Source: Massilia horti (lineage in GTDB: Bacteria > Pseudomonadota > Gammaproteobacteria > Burkholderiales > Burkholderiaceae_D). From it: a stretch of DNA of 36,417 bases. The DNA lies in NCBI RefSeq assembly GCF_004614195.1, contig NZ_SPUM01000129.1, positions 1 to 36,417 on the forward strand. The letters are read 5' to 3'. The number at the start of each line of letters is the position of its first letter. Position 1 is the first letter of the stretch. This document shows positions 8,081 to 16,593 of the stretch, in pieces. The notes beneath the pieces are model-generated. The model did no database searches. It was given only the letters and a program-made list of their open reading frames with translations, and was not told the origin of the DNA. Both the position numbers and the translations under genes were made by a program.

Positions 8081-9091
8081 ATGTACCAGCCCACTACCCG
8101 TCTGCTAGCGGTGCTCGAACTGTTGCAGGCACATGCGCGCATCAGCGGCGCCGAGATCGCCGCCCGGCTCGGCGTTGAGCTGCGCACGGTGCGGCGCTAC
8201 ATCGCCACACTGGAGGGCATGGGAATTCCGGTAACAGCCGAGCGTGGCCGTTATGGCGGCTACGCCCTCATGCCCGGCTTTAAGCTGCCACCGATGATGT
8301 TCACGGACGACGAAGCGCTGGCGCTGGCCGTCGGCCTGCTGGCGGCGCGCAGTCTCGGCCTGGGCCAGGCCGCCCCTGCGGTCACAAGCGCCCAGGCAAA
8401 ACTGGAGAGGATGATGCCCTCTGCGCTCAAGCTGCGCGTGCGCGCGGTGGACGAAATGGTGCAGCTGGACATGCGCAAGCCGGCAAGCCCGGCGGACAAC
8501 GGCGTGCTGGCAGTGCTGAGCGCCGCGGCGCAGGCACGACGCAGGGTGGCGCTGCGCTATCGGGTGGAAAACGGCAGCGAGACCGCGCGCGAGTTCGATA
8601 CCTACGGCCTCGCATACCACGGCGGCTCCTGGTACGCAGTCGGCTGGTGCCACCTGCGCGGGGCGTTGCGCTCGTTCCGGCTCGACCGCATCGTGCAAGT
8701 CAGTCCGGTCGACCGCAGCTTTGCCCGCCCGCCGGACTTCGACCCGCTTGGGTACCTCGTCGAGTCCGTGGCACGGCTTGCGCGCGCGCATGCCGTGCAG
8801 GTGCTGCTGAAAACCGACCTGCAGACCGCGCGGGATCACCTGTTCTACGGCGCGGGCGTCTTCGAGCCGGTGGAAGGAGGTACGTTGCTGCACAACCAGT
8901 CCGATGACCTCGACTGGTTCGCACGCCAGCTCGCGCGCCTGCCCTTCCCATTCGAGATTCGCAGTCCCGATCTACTCCGCGACGCGCTGCGCGCGTGTGC
9001 CGAACGGCTGCTGGGGCTAGCCGGAAAAACGAATGAAGACCGGCCGCAGGCGGTCTCGTCGGACAAGCGGATGGACAATCAGACGCTGTAG
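8081..9091 (+). CDS. YafY-type HTH-WYL transcriptional regulator
   Basis: 336-aa regulator. An N-terminal winged helix (HTH_11: RLLAVLELLQAHARISGAE, LGVELRTVRRYIATLE) is followed by GRYGGYAL. A WYL domain spans about 140-220 (RRVALRYRVENG, DTYGLAYHGGSWYAVGWC, FRLDRI), then a C-terminal WCX-like extension. Such proteins sense small ligands or nucleic acids through the WYL domain. Divergent from, and probably regulating, the NIPSNAP-LysE pair. Its 3' end overlaps dmeF tail to tail by 13 bp. No strong ribosome site precedes ATG 8081. Confidence 0.88.
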   Translation: MYQPTTRLLAVLELLQAHARISGAEIAARLGVELRTVRRYIATLEGMGIPVTAERGRYGGYALMPGFKLPPMMFTDDEALALAVGLLAARSLGLGQAAPAVTSAQAKLERMMPSALKLRVRAVDEMVQLDMRKPASPADNGVLAVLSAAAQARRRVALRYRVENGSETAREFDTYGLAYHGGSWYAVGWCHLRGALRSFRLDRIVQVSPVDRSFARPPDFDPLGYLVESVARLARAHAVQVLLKTDLQTARDHLFYGAGVFEPVEGGTLLHNQSDDLDWFARQLARLPFPFEIRSPDLLRDALRACAERLLGLAGKTNEDRPQAVSSDKRMDNQTL

Positions 9092-10077
9092 TTCGCGCCG
9101 GTTGTACACGCCCCTGCTGGTACGTCGGTACAGTGATGCACTTCAATGGTCGAATGGACGATCTCCTCGTGTACCGACAGGCGACGACGCACAACGTCCG
9201 GTGTAAGCGCGGCATCGTGGGTCACGACGATCATTGCGCAAGAATAGGCCATCTTGCCAACGCGCCAGACGTGAAGGTCGGTGATCCGCGTGTCACCTGC
9301 GTCAATGCCCGTTTCCACGACCTCCCGAATTTCATCGACTACCGGGTGATCCATCTCACGGTCGAGCAGCACCTTGCCCGTGTCGCCGATGAGCCCTTTC
9401 GCCCAGCTTGCAACCAGCGCGGCCCCGACGATACCCATGAGCGGGTCCAGCCACGACCAGCCGTAGATCCACCCGCCGAACAGCGCCACGATCGCAAGGA
9501 CGGATGTGGCTGCGTCGGCGGCGACGTGAAGGTAGGCTGACTTCAGGTTGAGATCATGATGGTGGCCATGGCCGTCATGATGGTCATGGCCGTGATGGTG
9601 TGAATGGCCATGATCGTGATGATGTGCCTTGCCGAGAATCAGCGCGCAAACGACATTCACCACCAGCCCGAGGGCAGCAATTACAATCGCTTCCTGGTAC
9701 CGGATGGGTTGCGGGGAGACGATCCGCTCCAGCGAGCCAACCAGCATCATCACAGCCACGCCGAGCAGGAAAATGGCGCTGGCAAAGCCTCCCAGAATCT
9801 CGATCTTCCAGGTTCCGAACGCGAAGCGCGGGTCTTGGGAATACCGCCGGGCCGCGGTATAGGCCATCGCTGAAAGGCCGATCGCGATAGCATGGGAACT
9901 CATGTGCCAACCGTCAGCCAGCAGCGCCATCGAGTTGAACCACCAGCCTGCTGCGATCTCAATTACCATCATCACGGCCGTGATCCACATGACCACGCGC
10001 GTGCTGCGCTCCGCGGCGTCGTTGCCGGTATCGAAAACGTGGTCGTGCATCCAATTGGACAGGTTCTCGGTGTGCAT
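9079..10077 (-). CDS. dmeF: CDF cation exporter DmeF (Co/Ni)
   Basis: 332-aa cation diffusion facilitator, exchanging protons for divalent metal at the inner membrane. The N terminus HDHVFDTGN...AER and SMALLADGWHMSSHA are hallmarks of the DmeF subgroup, associated with cobalt and nickel efflux. Transmembrane site residues are Asp55/His58 and His184/Asp188. A His-rich cytoplasmic loop lies at 152-174. The C-terminal metal-sensing domain contains DLHVWRVGKMAYSCAMIVV and ends with HHCTD. The start has GAGGGGA about 6 nt upstream. It diverges from a membrane protein/two-component operon; no DmeR-type repressor gene is adjacent. Confidence 0.88.
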   Translation of the reverse strand: MHTENLSNWMHDHVFDTGNDAAERSTRVVMWITAVMMVIEIAAGWWFNSMALLADGWHMSSHAIAIGLSAMAYTAARRYSQDPRFAFGTWKIEILGGFASAIFLLGVAVMMLVGSLERIVSPQPIRYQEAIVIAALGLVVNVVCALILGKAHHHDHGHSHHHGHDHHDGHGHHHDLNLKSAYLHVAADAATSVLAIVALFGGWIYGWSWLDPLMGIVGAALVASWAKGLIGDTGKVLLDREMDHPVVDEIREVVETGIDAGDTRITDLHVWRVGKMAYSCAMIVVTHDAALTPDVVRRRLSVHEEIVHSTIEVHHCTDVPAGACTTGANYSV

Positions 10078-10125
10078 GACGATTCCCCTCTTCAGCCCTT
10101 GCCGGCCCGAACAGAATGGCGCCGG

Positions 10126-10146
10126 CTTGGCTCAGTGCCAGCCAAG
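10126..10146. repeat. 7-bp-arm hairpin upstream of dmeF
   Basis: cttggct (10126-10132) and agccaag (10140-10146) form a perfect dyad with a 7-bp loop, about 50-70 nt upstream of the dmeF start. It could be an operator or a leader hairpin; its right arm overlaps the repeated motif beginning at 10141. Confidence 0.35.
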
Positions 10147-10165
10147 TCTACCTCGCTAGCCTCTC
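10141..10165. promoter_or_regulatory. copy 1 of GCYAAGTCT motif
   Basis: Starts gccaagtctacct. It matches the copy at 10221 at 17 of 25 positions and lies exactly 80 bp from it. Located in the gap between divergent dmeF and the COG4705-type gene; possible binding site of the neighbouring response regulator (inference). Confidence 0.3.
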
Positions 10166-10220
10166 CATTGCGTAAATCCCTGCGTTCTACGGGAGAGACA
10201 TGGGCCGATACTATGCCCTG

Positions 10221-10245
10221 GCTAAGTCTGCCTGGTTAAACTGCC
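10221..10245. promoter_or_regulatory. copy 2 of GCTAAGTCT motif
   Basis: gctaagtct followed 14 nt later (TAAGT to TAAAC) by a second half. It lies 34 nt upstream of the proposed start of the COG4705-type gene. The same nonamer and half-site spacing recur at 13099, before the second TonB receptor. Confidence 0.35.
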
Positions 10246-10278
10246 TGAAAATTGAATACCCCAGTCGAGAAGGACACC

Positions 10279-11049
10279 ATGAAGAATTTGCATGCAACTA
10301 GCTCCGTTGATCCGATCAGCAAAGTACCCGAGGTCACGCTGTCGTTTTGGGTCATCAAGATTGCCGCCACCACGCTCGGCGAAACCGGGGGCGATGCCGT
10401 CTCGATGTCCATGAACCTGGGCTATCTGGTCGGCACGGGAATCTTTGCGGCGATCTTCTTTGCTGCCGTGCTCGCGCAGATCCGAGCCAAGCGGTTTCAT
10501 CCCTTCCTGTACTGGACCACAATCATCGCCACCACGACGGTCGGCACGACGCTTGCCGATTTTGCGGATCGCTCCCTCGGGATCGGTTACGCTGGCGGTT
10601 CGAGCTTGCTGTTTGCCTTGCTGCTCGGCTCGCTCATTGTCTGGCATCGCGCGCTTGGCTCCGTGTCGGTTAGCGCCATCAGCTCACCCAAAGCAGAGGC
10701 GTTCTACTGGATGACGATCATGTTCTCGCAGACATTGGGGACGGCGTTGGGCGACTGGACCGCCGATACGGCCGGTTTGGGCTATGTCGGCGCTGCCGCC
10801 GTGTTTGGCGCTCTGCTCACCCTGGTCGCGGCGGCCTACTACTGGACCCGTTTGTCGCGTACGCTGCTGTTCTGGGCTGCGTTCATCCTGACCCGCCCGC
10901 TGGGCGCCGTGGTCGGCGACTTCCTGGACAAGCCTTTGAGCGCGGGCGGCCTGGCGCTGAGCCGCTTTTCCGCGTCGGCTGTGCTGCTTGCGTTCATCGT
11001 GGGCGCTATCCTGCTGTTGCGGCAACGTGCAGCCAGGGTGGCGCATTGA
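10279..11049 (+). CDS. COG4705-type membrane protein with fourfold repeat
   Basis: 256-aa polytopic inner-membrane protein of uncharacterised family COG4705 (recognised from KVPEVTLSFWVIKI and TTLGETGGD). The pattern [FY]W-x8-[LV]-G-x3-[GA]-D occurs four times, at W24-D39, W79-D94, W144-D159 and W199-D214. The Trp-to-Asp distance is always 15 and the unit spacing 55, 65 and 55 residues, suggesting a duplicated two-repeat unit. Four Asp residues at equivalent positions of hydrophobic helices could bind a cation; this is inference, and no activity is established. Start: ATG 10279 has AAGGA 4 nt upstream; an upstream in-frame TTG (10252) lacks one. First gene of a three-gene operon with the response regulator and kinase, divergent from dmeF. 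Confidence 0.8.
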   Translation: MKNLHATSSVDPISKVPEVTLSFWVIKIAATTLGETGGDAVSMSMNLGYLVGTGIFAAIFFAAVLAQIRAKRFHPFLYWTTIIATTTVGTTLADFADRSLGIGYAGGSSLLFALLLGSLIVWHRALGSVSVSAISSPKAEAFYWMTIMFSQTLGTALGDWTADTAGLGYVGAAAVFGALLTLVAAAYYWTRLSRTLLFWAAFILTRPLGAVVGDFLDKPLSAGGLALSRFSASAVLLAFIVGAILLLRQRAARVAH

Positions 11050-11074
11050 ACAACGAAGTATGAATGGAGGGGGC

Positions 11075-11740
11075 ATGCGGGTATTGCTGGTCGAAGACGA
11101 CCACATGATCGGTGAAGCGATCCAGGGCGCATTACGGGATGCGTCCTATGCCGCGGACTGGATCAAGAACGGAAAGAGTGCCCTCGCGACACTGGCTTGC
11201 CAGCACTATGATCTGGTGCTGCTGGACTTGGGCCTGCCCGGCAAGGACGGGCTGGACGTACTGACCAGCATCCGCGCCGAGAACAATCTGGTTCCCTTGC
11301 TCATCATCACCGCGCGCGACGGACTGGATGACCGCCTGCGCGGCCTGGACGGCGGCGCGGACGATTATGTGCTCAAACCGTTCGAGATGGCGGAGCTGAT
11401 GGCACGCATGCGTGCCGTGCTGCGGCGCAAGGGTGGGAACGCCATTCCAGTTCTCAGCAATGGACTGCTGTCGCTCGATCCGGCGACGCGAGTTGCCACC
11501 GTCAATGGCCAGTCCCCGGTGCAATTGTCCAACCGTGAATTTGCATTGCTCCAAGCCTTACTGGTGCGGCCTGGCGCCATCCTTTCTCGCAGCGAGTTGG
11601 AGGATCGCATTTATGGCTGGGGCGACGAGGTCGAAAGCAATGCCGTCGAGTATCTGATCCATGCACTGCGTCGCAAGCTCGGCAGCGACGCCATCAAGAA
11701 TGTCAGGGGGGTGGGATGGATGGTCTCCAAAGGCGCTTGA
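11075..11740 (+). CDS. OmpR/PhoB-family response regulator
   Basis: 221-aa DNA-binding response regulator of the QseB/PmrA-like branch. In the receiver domain, Asp51 in LVLLDLGLPG is the phosphorylation site, the acidic pocket is EDD at the N terminus, and Lys101 is in YVLKPFE. The C-terminal winged helix contains LSNREFALLQALL and VEYLIHALRRKLG. ATG 11075 is preceded by GGAGG at 11066-11070; an alternative ATG lies at 11060. It overlaps the kinase gene by 25 nt, so the two are translationally coupled. Likely targets are its own operon and perhaps dmeF and the downstream receptor, given the shared promoter motif. Confidence 0.93.
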   Translation: MRVLLVEDDHMIGEAIQGALRDASYAADWIKNGKSALATLACQHYDLVLLDLGLPGKDGLDVLTSIRAENNLVPLLIITARDGLDDRLRGLDGGADDYVLKPFEMAELMARMRAVLRRKGGNAIPVLSNGLLSLDPATRVATVNGQSPVQLSNREFALLQALLVRPGAILSRSELEDRIYGWGDEVESNAVEYLIHALRRKLGSDAIKNVRGVGWMVSKGA

Positions 11741-13092
11741 ACGAGTCGGTGCAGTTCAAGTTATCCGTCACCCTGTCTTTGGCAATTTTGCTTATTGCGG
11801 TTGTGGCTGGTGCTTTTTCGTTCCTCTCCGCTTTCGATGAAGCTCATGAGCTGCAAGATGACGTCCTGCGTCAAGTGGCGCAATTGCTGGATCGGCAGCC
11901 CTTGGCGCCGAGTCCTCCCGCCGCCGCTACCCGCCGCAAAGCCAGGCATGAGGACTCCCGCGTGTTCATCCAGCGTTTGGACGATGGTAACCGACCTGCG
12001 GCAGGCATAGACGCGGGCGCGCTACCCCTGCCTTCAACGTTAACTGACGGATTGCACACCCTGGAGGTCGGCGGCGAATCATTCCGCGTGCTGGTCAAGA
12101 CAACTGCCGCCGGCGAGCGGGTGGCAATCGCTCAAGAATCCGAGTTCAGGGATGAGATTGCCCGCCACAGTGCACTGCGCACCGCGATGCCCATCCTGGT
12201 CCTTGTGCCGATCCTGCTGCTGATCGTTGCCAACCTTGTGCGTCAGATGTTCCGCCCCATTGCCGCGCTCTCGAAGGAAATCGACCAGCGTACCGAACAG
12301 GATTTGCACGCCGTCGAAGGCAGCCATCTTCCCACCGAGGTGCGCCCGTTTGTCGTGGCGATCAATCGCCTGCTTGCCCGCGTCGCCCAGTCAATGCATG
12401 CCCAGCGCCGTTTTGTCGCAGATGCAGCGCACGAGCTGCGCTCGCCGCTGACGGCCTTGTCACTGCAAGCGGAACGGCTGGCGCAAGCGGACATGTCCGG
12501 CCCCGCGCGCGAACGACTGTCGGTGCTGCGCCAAGGTATCGAGCGGGGCAGGAACCTGCTGGATCAACTCCTGACTTTGGCCAAGGCGCAGTCGTCGACC
12601 GAATTGCCAGGGGCGCCGGTGTCGATCCAAAACATCTACCGACGTGTGCTGGAAGACCTCATGCCGCTGGCCGAGTCCAAGCGCATAGACATCGGGGTCG
12701 AGGGAGCGCAAGACGTTAAGGTGTGGGTTAGTGAGCTGGAATTGACCGCCGTGGTCAAGAACCTGGTCGATAACGCCATCCGCTATACCGAGGACGGCGG
12801 CCGGGTCGATCTTTCGGTCAGCCAGGACGCGGGATCGGCTGTGCTGTGCATCCAGGACACAGGGCCAGGTATTCCATTAGCAGAACGAAGCCGGGTTTTC
12901 GATCCCTTCTACCGAGTACTTGGCAGCGAGCAGACCGGTTCGGGTCTGGGCCTTTCTATTGTCCAAACGATTGCCAATCGCATCGGCGCACAAATCCGTC
13001 TCGACTTCACAGACGAGGGGAAGCAATCCGGGTTGAGGATCGCCGTTCTCATTCCAACGTCGCCATCTCCGAACGGTTTTGCAGGTAGCTAA
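11716..13092 (+). CDS. sensor histidine kinase
   Basis: 458-aa inner-membrane kinase. One transmembrane helix lies near residues 15-36. A periplasmic sensor region of about 120 residues follows, with a second helix (MPILVLVPILLLIVANLV) near 158-175 and then HAMP. The HisKA domain has phospho-acceptor His239 in DAAHELRSPLTAL. The HATPase has an N box (KNLVDNAIRYTE), G1 DTGPGIP and G2 GSGLGLSI. All catalytic boxes look intact. The periplasmic part is only moderately hydrophilic, with no His/Cys/Met cluster, so a metal signal is not evident from sequence. Confidence 0.92.
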   Translation: MDGLQRRLNESVQFKLSVTLSLAILLIAVVAGAFSFLSAFDEAHELQDDVLRQVAQLLDRQPLAPSPPAAATRRKARHEDSRVFIQRLDDGNRPAAGIDAGALPLPSTLTDGLHTLEVGGESFRVLVKTTAAGERVAIAQESEFRDEIARHSALRTAMPILVLVPILLLIVANLVRQMFRPIAALSKEIDQRTEQDLHAVEGSHLPTEVRPFVVAINRLLARVAQSMHAQRRFVADAAHELRSPLTALSLQAERLAQADMSGPARERLSVLRQGIERGRNLLDQLLTLAKAQSSTELPGAPVSIQNIYRRVLEDLMPLAESKRIDIGVEGAQDVKVWVSELELTAVVKNLVDNAIRYTEDGGRVDLSVSQDAGSAVLCIQDTGPGIPLAERSRVFDPFYRVLGSEQTGSGLGLSIVQTIANRIGAQIRLDFTDEGKQSGLRIAVLIPTSPSPNGFAGS

Positions 13093-13098
13093 TGTAGA

Positions 13099-13123
13099 GC
13101 TAAGTCTTTCTCTGTAACTTGAC
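13099..13123. promoter_or_regulatory. copy 3 of GCTAAGTCT motif
   Basis: gctaagtct is identical to the nonamer at 10221, with the second half (TAACT) again 14 nt after TAAGT. It matches that copy at 17 of 25 positions and lies 75 nt upstream of the proposed receptor start. Suggests the receptor is controlled with the upstream operon. Confidence 0.35.
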
Positions 13124-13173
13124 AGTGCCACGCTGTGCTCCATTTCTCATTAAAACAAAAATCGATATTTCTG

Positions 13174-15402
13174 ATGCATCAGCTCCTACGCTCGTTCCCA
13201 TTCCCAGTTCATCAGGCAGTACCGCGGCGCCGCGCCATTACCGTGGCAGCTGCCTGGATCACGATGATGGCGCTTCCCGCCGCACCAGCCTGGTCATCGC
13301 CACAATCCGCATCCACCGGCGCGGACAGTACGGCATCTCCCCCAACTCCAGAAGTGAAGATCATTGGCAAGGCGAAGCCTGTTCAGAGTCTGATCGACCG
13401 AAAAGTCTATAACGTGGCGGCGGACTTGAACGCCACCACGGGCAGTGCGGCCGATGTATTGAACACGCTGCCGTCCGTGGATGTCGACGCTGACGGCAAG
13501 GTCAGCCTGCGCGGGGACAGCAAGGTCGTGATCCTGGTCGATGGCAGGCCGTCCGCACAGCTGTCCGGCGCAGGCGCCGGCAATGGCTTGCAACAGTTCT
13601 CCGCCAACGACATCGAAAAGGTCGAGGTATTGACCAACCCGCCGGCAGAATACCGTGCCGACGGCACTGGCGTGATTAACATCGTGACCAAAAAAGCGCG
13701 CACCCTCGGCACCTCGGGAACATTGCTTGCCAGCGCTGGCAACGGCGGAAGATATGTGGCCGGGGCAAGTGGCGCCCACAATACAGGCACAGTGAAATTG
13801 TCCGGCGGCTTGGGGCTGCGCAGGGACGACCGGGAGCGCATTCAAGTCTCAAATGTGGCGCTACTTGCCCCCGGCGGCGGCGCCGCCTCATTCAGCAACA
13901 CCCTGGCGGAGGAACATACACGGCGCGTGATTCCATCGCTTAAAGCCGGGCTCGACTATCGTATCAACGACGATCAGTCACTCAGCGCCGATCTTAATTT
14001 CCGCCAGCGCAGCGGTGAGCGCCGCGCGGACCAGCGCTATACCAGCAGCCTGCCAGACGGGAGTTTGACCAGTTCGTCCGACCGACGCAGCGATGGCCGC
14101 GAATGGAGCATGAGCGGTAGCGCGGGACTCGGCTTCAAGCAAAAGCTCAGCGGTCCGGAGGAAACCGTCGACTTGTTGTTGCAGCGAACCACGGACCGGG
14201 AACGCGAACGCTATGCCTATCTCAACACGGCCACGCTGCCGGCATCGGGGCCGCGCCGGGACAGGCTGAGCCTCGAGCACGATTTCAGTTCGAACTCGTT
14301 TAACGCGGCCTACCGCAACGAACTGCCGGAGGGGCGTGTCCTCAAGCTCGGGTTCAATGTCAAGCGCGATAACAACAGCTACGCGAATGGCGGCGATCAC
14401 GTGGATTCGCTCACCGAACAGATCATCGTGGATCCGTCCCTCACCAACCAGTTTCGCTACCGGCAGACCGTCCAGGCTCTGTATGCCTCATGGGAACAGA
14501 CCATCGGCAAATGGGGGGTGATTGCCGGTACGCGCACCGAGCGCACGGTGGCGGAAGGCGTTCTGCTGACAACCGGACAGCGGGACACTCAGCGTTATGC
14601 GGGGATCTATCCAAGCCTGAACCTGGAGCGCATGTTGAATGACGCGTCCACACTGTCGCTGAGCCTCGGCCGACGGCTCGCGCGCCCCGATCCCGATGAC
14701 CTGAATCCCTATGTCGACCGCAAGGACATCCACAATCTGCGCAGCGGCAACCCGAACCTCAGGCCGCGAGAAACGGACGCGCTGGATATCGGCTACCGGG
14801 TCGAGACCGACAAGAATAACTATGGCGTCACCGCCTACCTGCGGCAGAGCCGCAACGGCGATACGGACGTGACGACATTACTCAGCCCTGACGTACTGCT
14901 CTCGACGAAAGTTAATTGGCCAAAGAGCCGGTCAGGCGGTATGGAATTTAACGTGGATGCGGCGCTGATTCCGGCCCTGTCCGGGCGCTTGAGCGGCAAC
15001 CTGTTTTATTCAGAATTTGTCGATTCCAGCCTGGGCATGAGCGGCATGAAATCCACCACCGGTCTGAATTTGAAAGGCAGCCTCGACTACCGCCCGACCA
15101 GGGGCGACACCGCCCAGTTGTCATTCAGCAGGGCCGCCAGACGACAGACGCTGCAAGGAGAAGTGAGCCCGGTGAATCTGGTTAATTTGGGCTATAAGCA
15201 CCAACTGACCACCGATCTGTCGCTCGTTGCGACCGTCTCCGATGTGTTCAACGGCCAGCGGCAGCGACGAACGGTGAGCACACCGGCCTTGATGCAACAA
15301 TACGAGCGATGGCAGCCGGGCCGTATCGCCTTCGTGGGGCTGACCTATCTGGTGGGTGCACCGAAGAAATCCAAGGCAGCCAGTTTCGAATACGACCAGT
15401 GA
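13174..15402 (+). CDS. TonB-dependent outer-membrane receptor/beta-barrel protein
   Basis: About 742-aa outer-membrane protein. The N terminus has arginines then AITVAAAWITMMALPAAPAWS, a signal peptide. The plug domain carries ADVLNTLPSVDVDADGKVSLRG, VVILVDGRPS and NDIEKVEVLTNPPAEYRAD, then GVINIVTKKA. The rest is barrel, resembling the outer-membrane beta-barrel family (PF14905-like). It ends in FEYDQ rather than an aromatic residue. Start uncertain: frame open from GTG 13135; ATG 13174 chosen, although neither has a good ribosome site. The ligand is unknown. Adjacency to the two-component operon and the shared promoter motif suggest co-regulation. Confidence 0.82.
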   Translation: MHQLLRSFPFPVHQAVPRRRAITVAAAWITMMALPAAPAWSSPQSASTGADSTASPPTPEVKIIGKAKPVQSLIDRKVYNVAADLNATTGSAADVLNTLPSVDVDADGKVSLRGDSKVVILVDGRPSAQLSGAGAGNGLQQFSANDIEKVEVLTNPPAEYRADGTGVINIVTKKARTLGTSGTLLASAGNGGRYVAGASGAHNTGTVKLSGGLGLRRDDRERIQVSNVALLAPGGGAASFSNTLAEEHTRRVIPSLKAGLDYRINDDQSLSADLNFRQRSGERRADQRYTSSLPDGSLTSSSDRRSDGREWSMSGSAGLGFKQKLSGPEETVDLLLQRTTDRERERYAYLNTATLPASGPRRDRLSLEHDFSSNSFNAAYRNELPEGRVLKLGFNVKRDNNSYANGGDHVDSLTEQIIVDPSLTNQFRYRQTVQALYASWEQTIGKWGVIAGTRTERTVAEGVLLTTGQRDTQRYAGIYPSLNLERMLNDASTLSLSLGRRLARPDPDDLNPYVDRKDIHNLRSGNPNLRPRETDALDIGYRVETDKNNYGVTAYLRQSRNGDTDVTTLLSPDVLLSTKVNWPKSRSGGMEFNVDAALIPALSGRLSGNLFYSEFVDSSLGMSGMKSTTGLNLKGSLDYRPTRGDTAQLSFSRAARRQTLQGEVSPVNLVNLGYKHQLTTDLSLVATVSDVFNGQRQRRTVSTPALMQQYERWQPGRIAFVGLTYLVGAPKKSKAASFEYDQ

Positions 15403-15448
15403 TGGCCGTCAGGGTACACGCTCGCGCAACGAATCCTAACATCTTGCT

Positions 15449-16525
15449 TCAGCGGCACATGCCGACGTTTTCCTTCAGAATTTTGTATTGCGCTGCCAAC
15501 ATTGGTGGGTTCAGATCATGTCCGGCGCGGGGGACCGGCACGTAGGCCTTGCGCGGCGCACTTATACTGTCGAAATAACGCTTCGTCGTGTCCGGCATTG
15601 TCAACAAGTCCTGCTCCCCCTGAATCATATAGAAGGGAAGATCGAACCCGGGGCCGAGTTGATAGAGGTCGATATGCGCGGAAATGCCATCTCCTTTCCA
15701 GCCGACGAACTGTAACCAGGAATAGTCCTCGCCGTCCGTGTAGTCGGCTTCGTATTTGGCTGTCGTGTATTCCGGCGCCGGCGTCCACCAGGACTTGGGC
15801 GCGGGATCCGTGCTCAGTGCCTCGTACTTGCGCAGTACGCGACGCAGGATGCCGGGGTTGCGTGGATTGGTCCACGGCGGCAGACCGAGGGCCTCCAGCT
15901 TGGCAACGGAGTCTTGGTCGCCCGCCGCGCGAGCCAGCGCCAGCACCGCGTCGTAGCTGCCGCGCTGCCCGTGCCGGTTCACCCACTGCGAGGTGGAGAT
16001 GTAGGCGCAGAAGGATTCCGGGCTGGCCTTAACCATGTTCACGCCCAGCACCGAACCCCAGGAACTTCCCATCAGGATCACCTGCCGCCGCCCGAAGCGT
16101 TTGGCCGCCCAGCGCGCTACCTCGATGCCGTCGTCACGAAGGCGCTCGACGCGCAGCGGTTCGTCCTCTGCCGGCCGATTACGACCGTAGGTCATGCCGG
16201 CCCCACGCTGGTCCCATTGCACGAGCGTGAAATCGCGTTGCCAATCCTTGTAGAGATTGTCGGTATAGGGCGTCTCGGGATTTCCTGGGCCGCCGTGTAT
16301 GAGCACGATCACCGGGTTGGCGCAGCTGGCGCCCTTCACCTGCACCCATTGCTCGATACCGCCGATGGCAACGAAACCTTTTTCGTCAACCGGCTTGTCA
16401 ACTGCGGTGCAAACGCGGTCGGACAACATCCCGGGAGCGGAAGCTGCGGCCTTGACCTGCGGCATGGCCATGATCTGGGCCAGTGTAAGAGTGATGGCGG
16501 CAAACGGGAGAGATAGTCGCGGCAT
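15449..16525 (-). CDS. exported alpha/beta hydrolase, prolyl aminopeptidase-like (S33)
   Basis: 358-aa protein with a signal peptide (about 1-27, ending VKAAA). The oxyanion loop is HGGPG (77-81), followed by WDQRGAGMT, the S33 family hallmark. The nucleophile elbow is GSSWG with Ser155. The acid is probably in IQGEQDLLT and the catalytic His in RAGHDLNP near the C terminus. The family cleaves N-terminal proline or small esters/amides; substrate unknown. The start has GAGGGA upstream. Lies 68 nt downstream of the FAD oxidase gene on the same strand, so the two may be co-transcribed. Convergent with the receptor gene. Confidence 0.87.
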   Translation of the reverse strand: MPRLSLPFAAITLTLAQIMAMPQVKAAASAPGMLSDRVCTAVDKPVDEKGFVAIGGIEQWVQVKGASCANPVIVLIHGGPGNPETPYTDNLYKDWQRDFTLVQWDQRGAGMTYGRNRPAEDEPLRVERLRDDGIEVARWAAKRFGRRQVILMGSSWGSVLGVNMVKASPESFCAYISTSQWVNRHGQRGSYDAVLALARAAGDQDSVAKLEALGLPPWTNPRNPGILRRVLRKYEALSTDPAPKSWWTPAPEYTTAKYEADYTDGEDYSWLQFVGWKGDGISAHIDLYQLGPGFDLPFYMIQGEQDLLTMPDTTKRYFDSISAPRKAYVPVPRAGHDLNPPMLAAQYKILKENVGMCR

Positions 16526-16593
16526 GTGCTTCCCTCAAGTAATTATTCGATAAACTGCAAAACCTCTGCCCGAAGTACTAATCGCAGCATTGT

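Noticed and set aside
9580..9625. Repeated CATGATGG-type units as regulatory repeats
   Set aside because: They are the antisense of the His/Asp/Gly codons of the DmeF loop.
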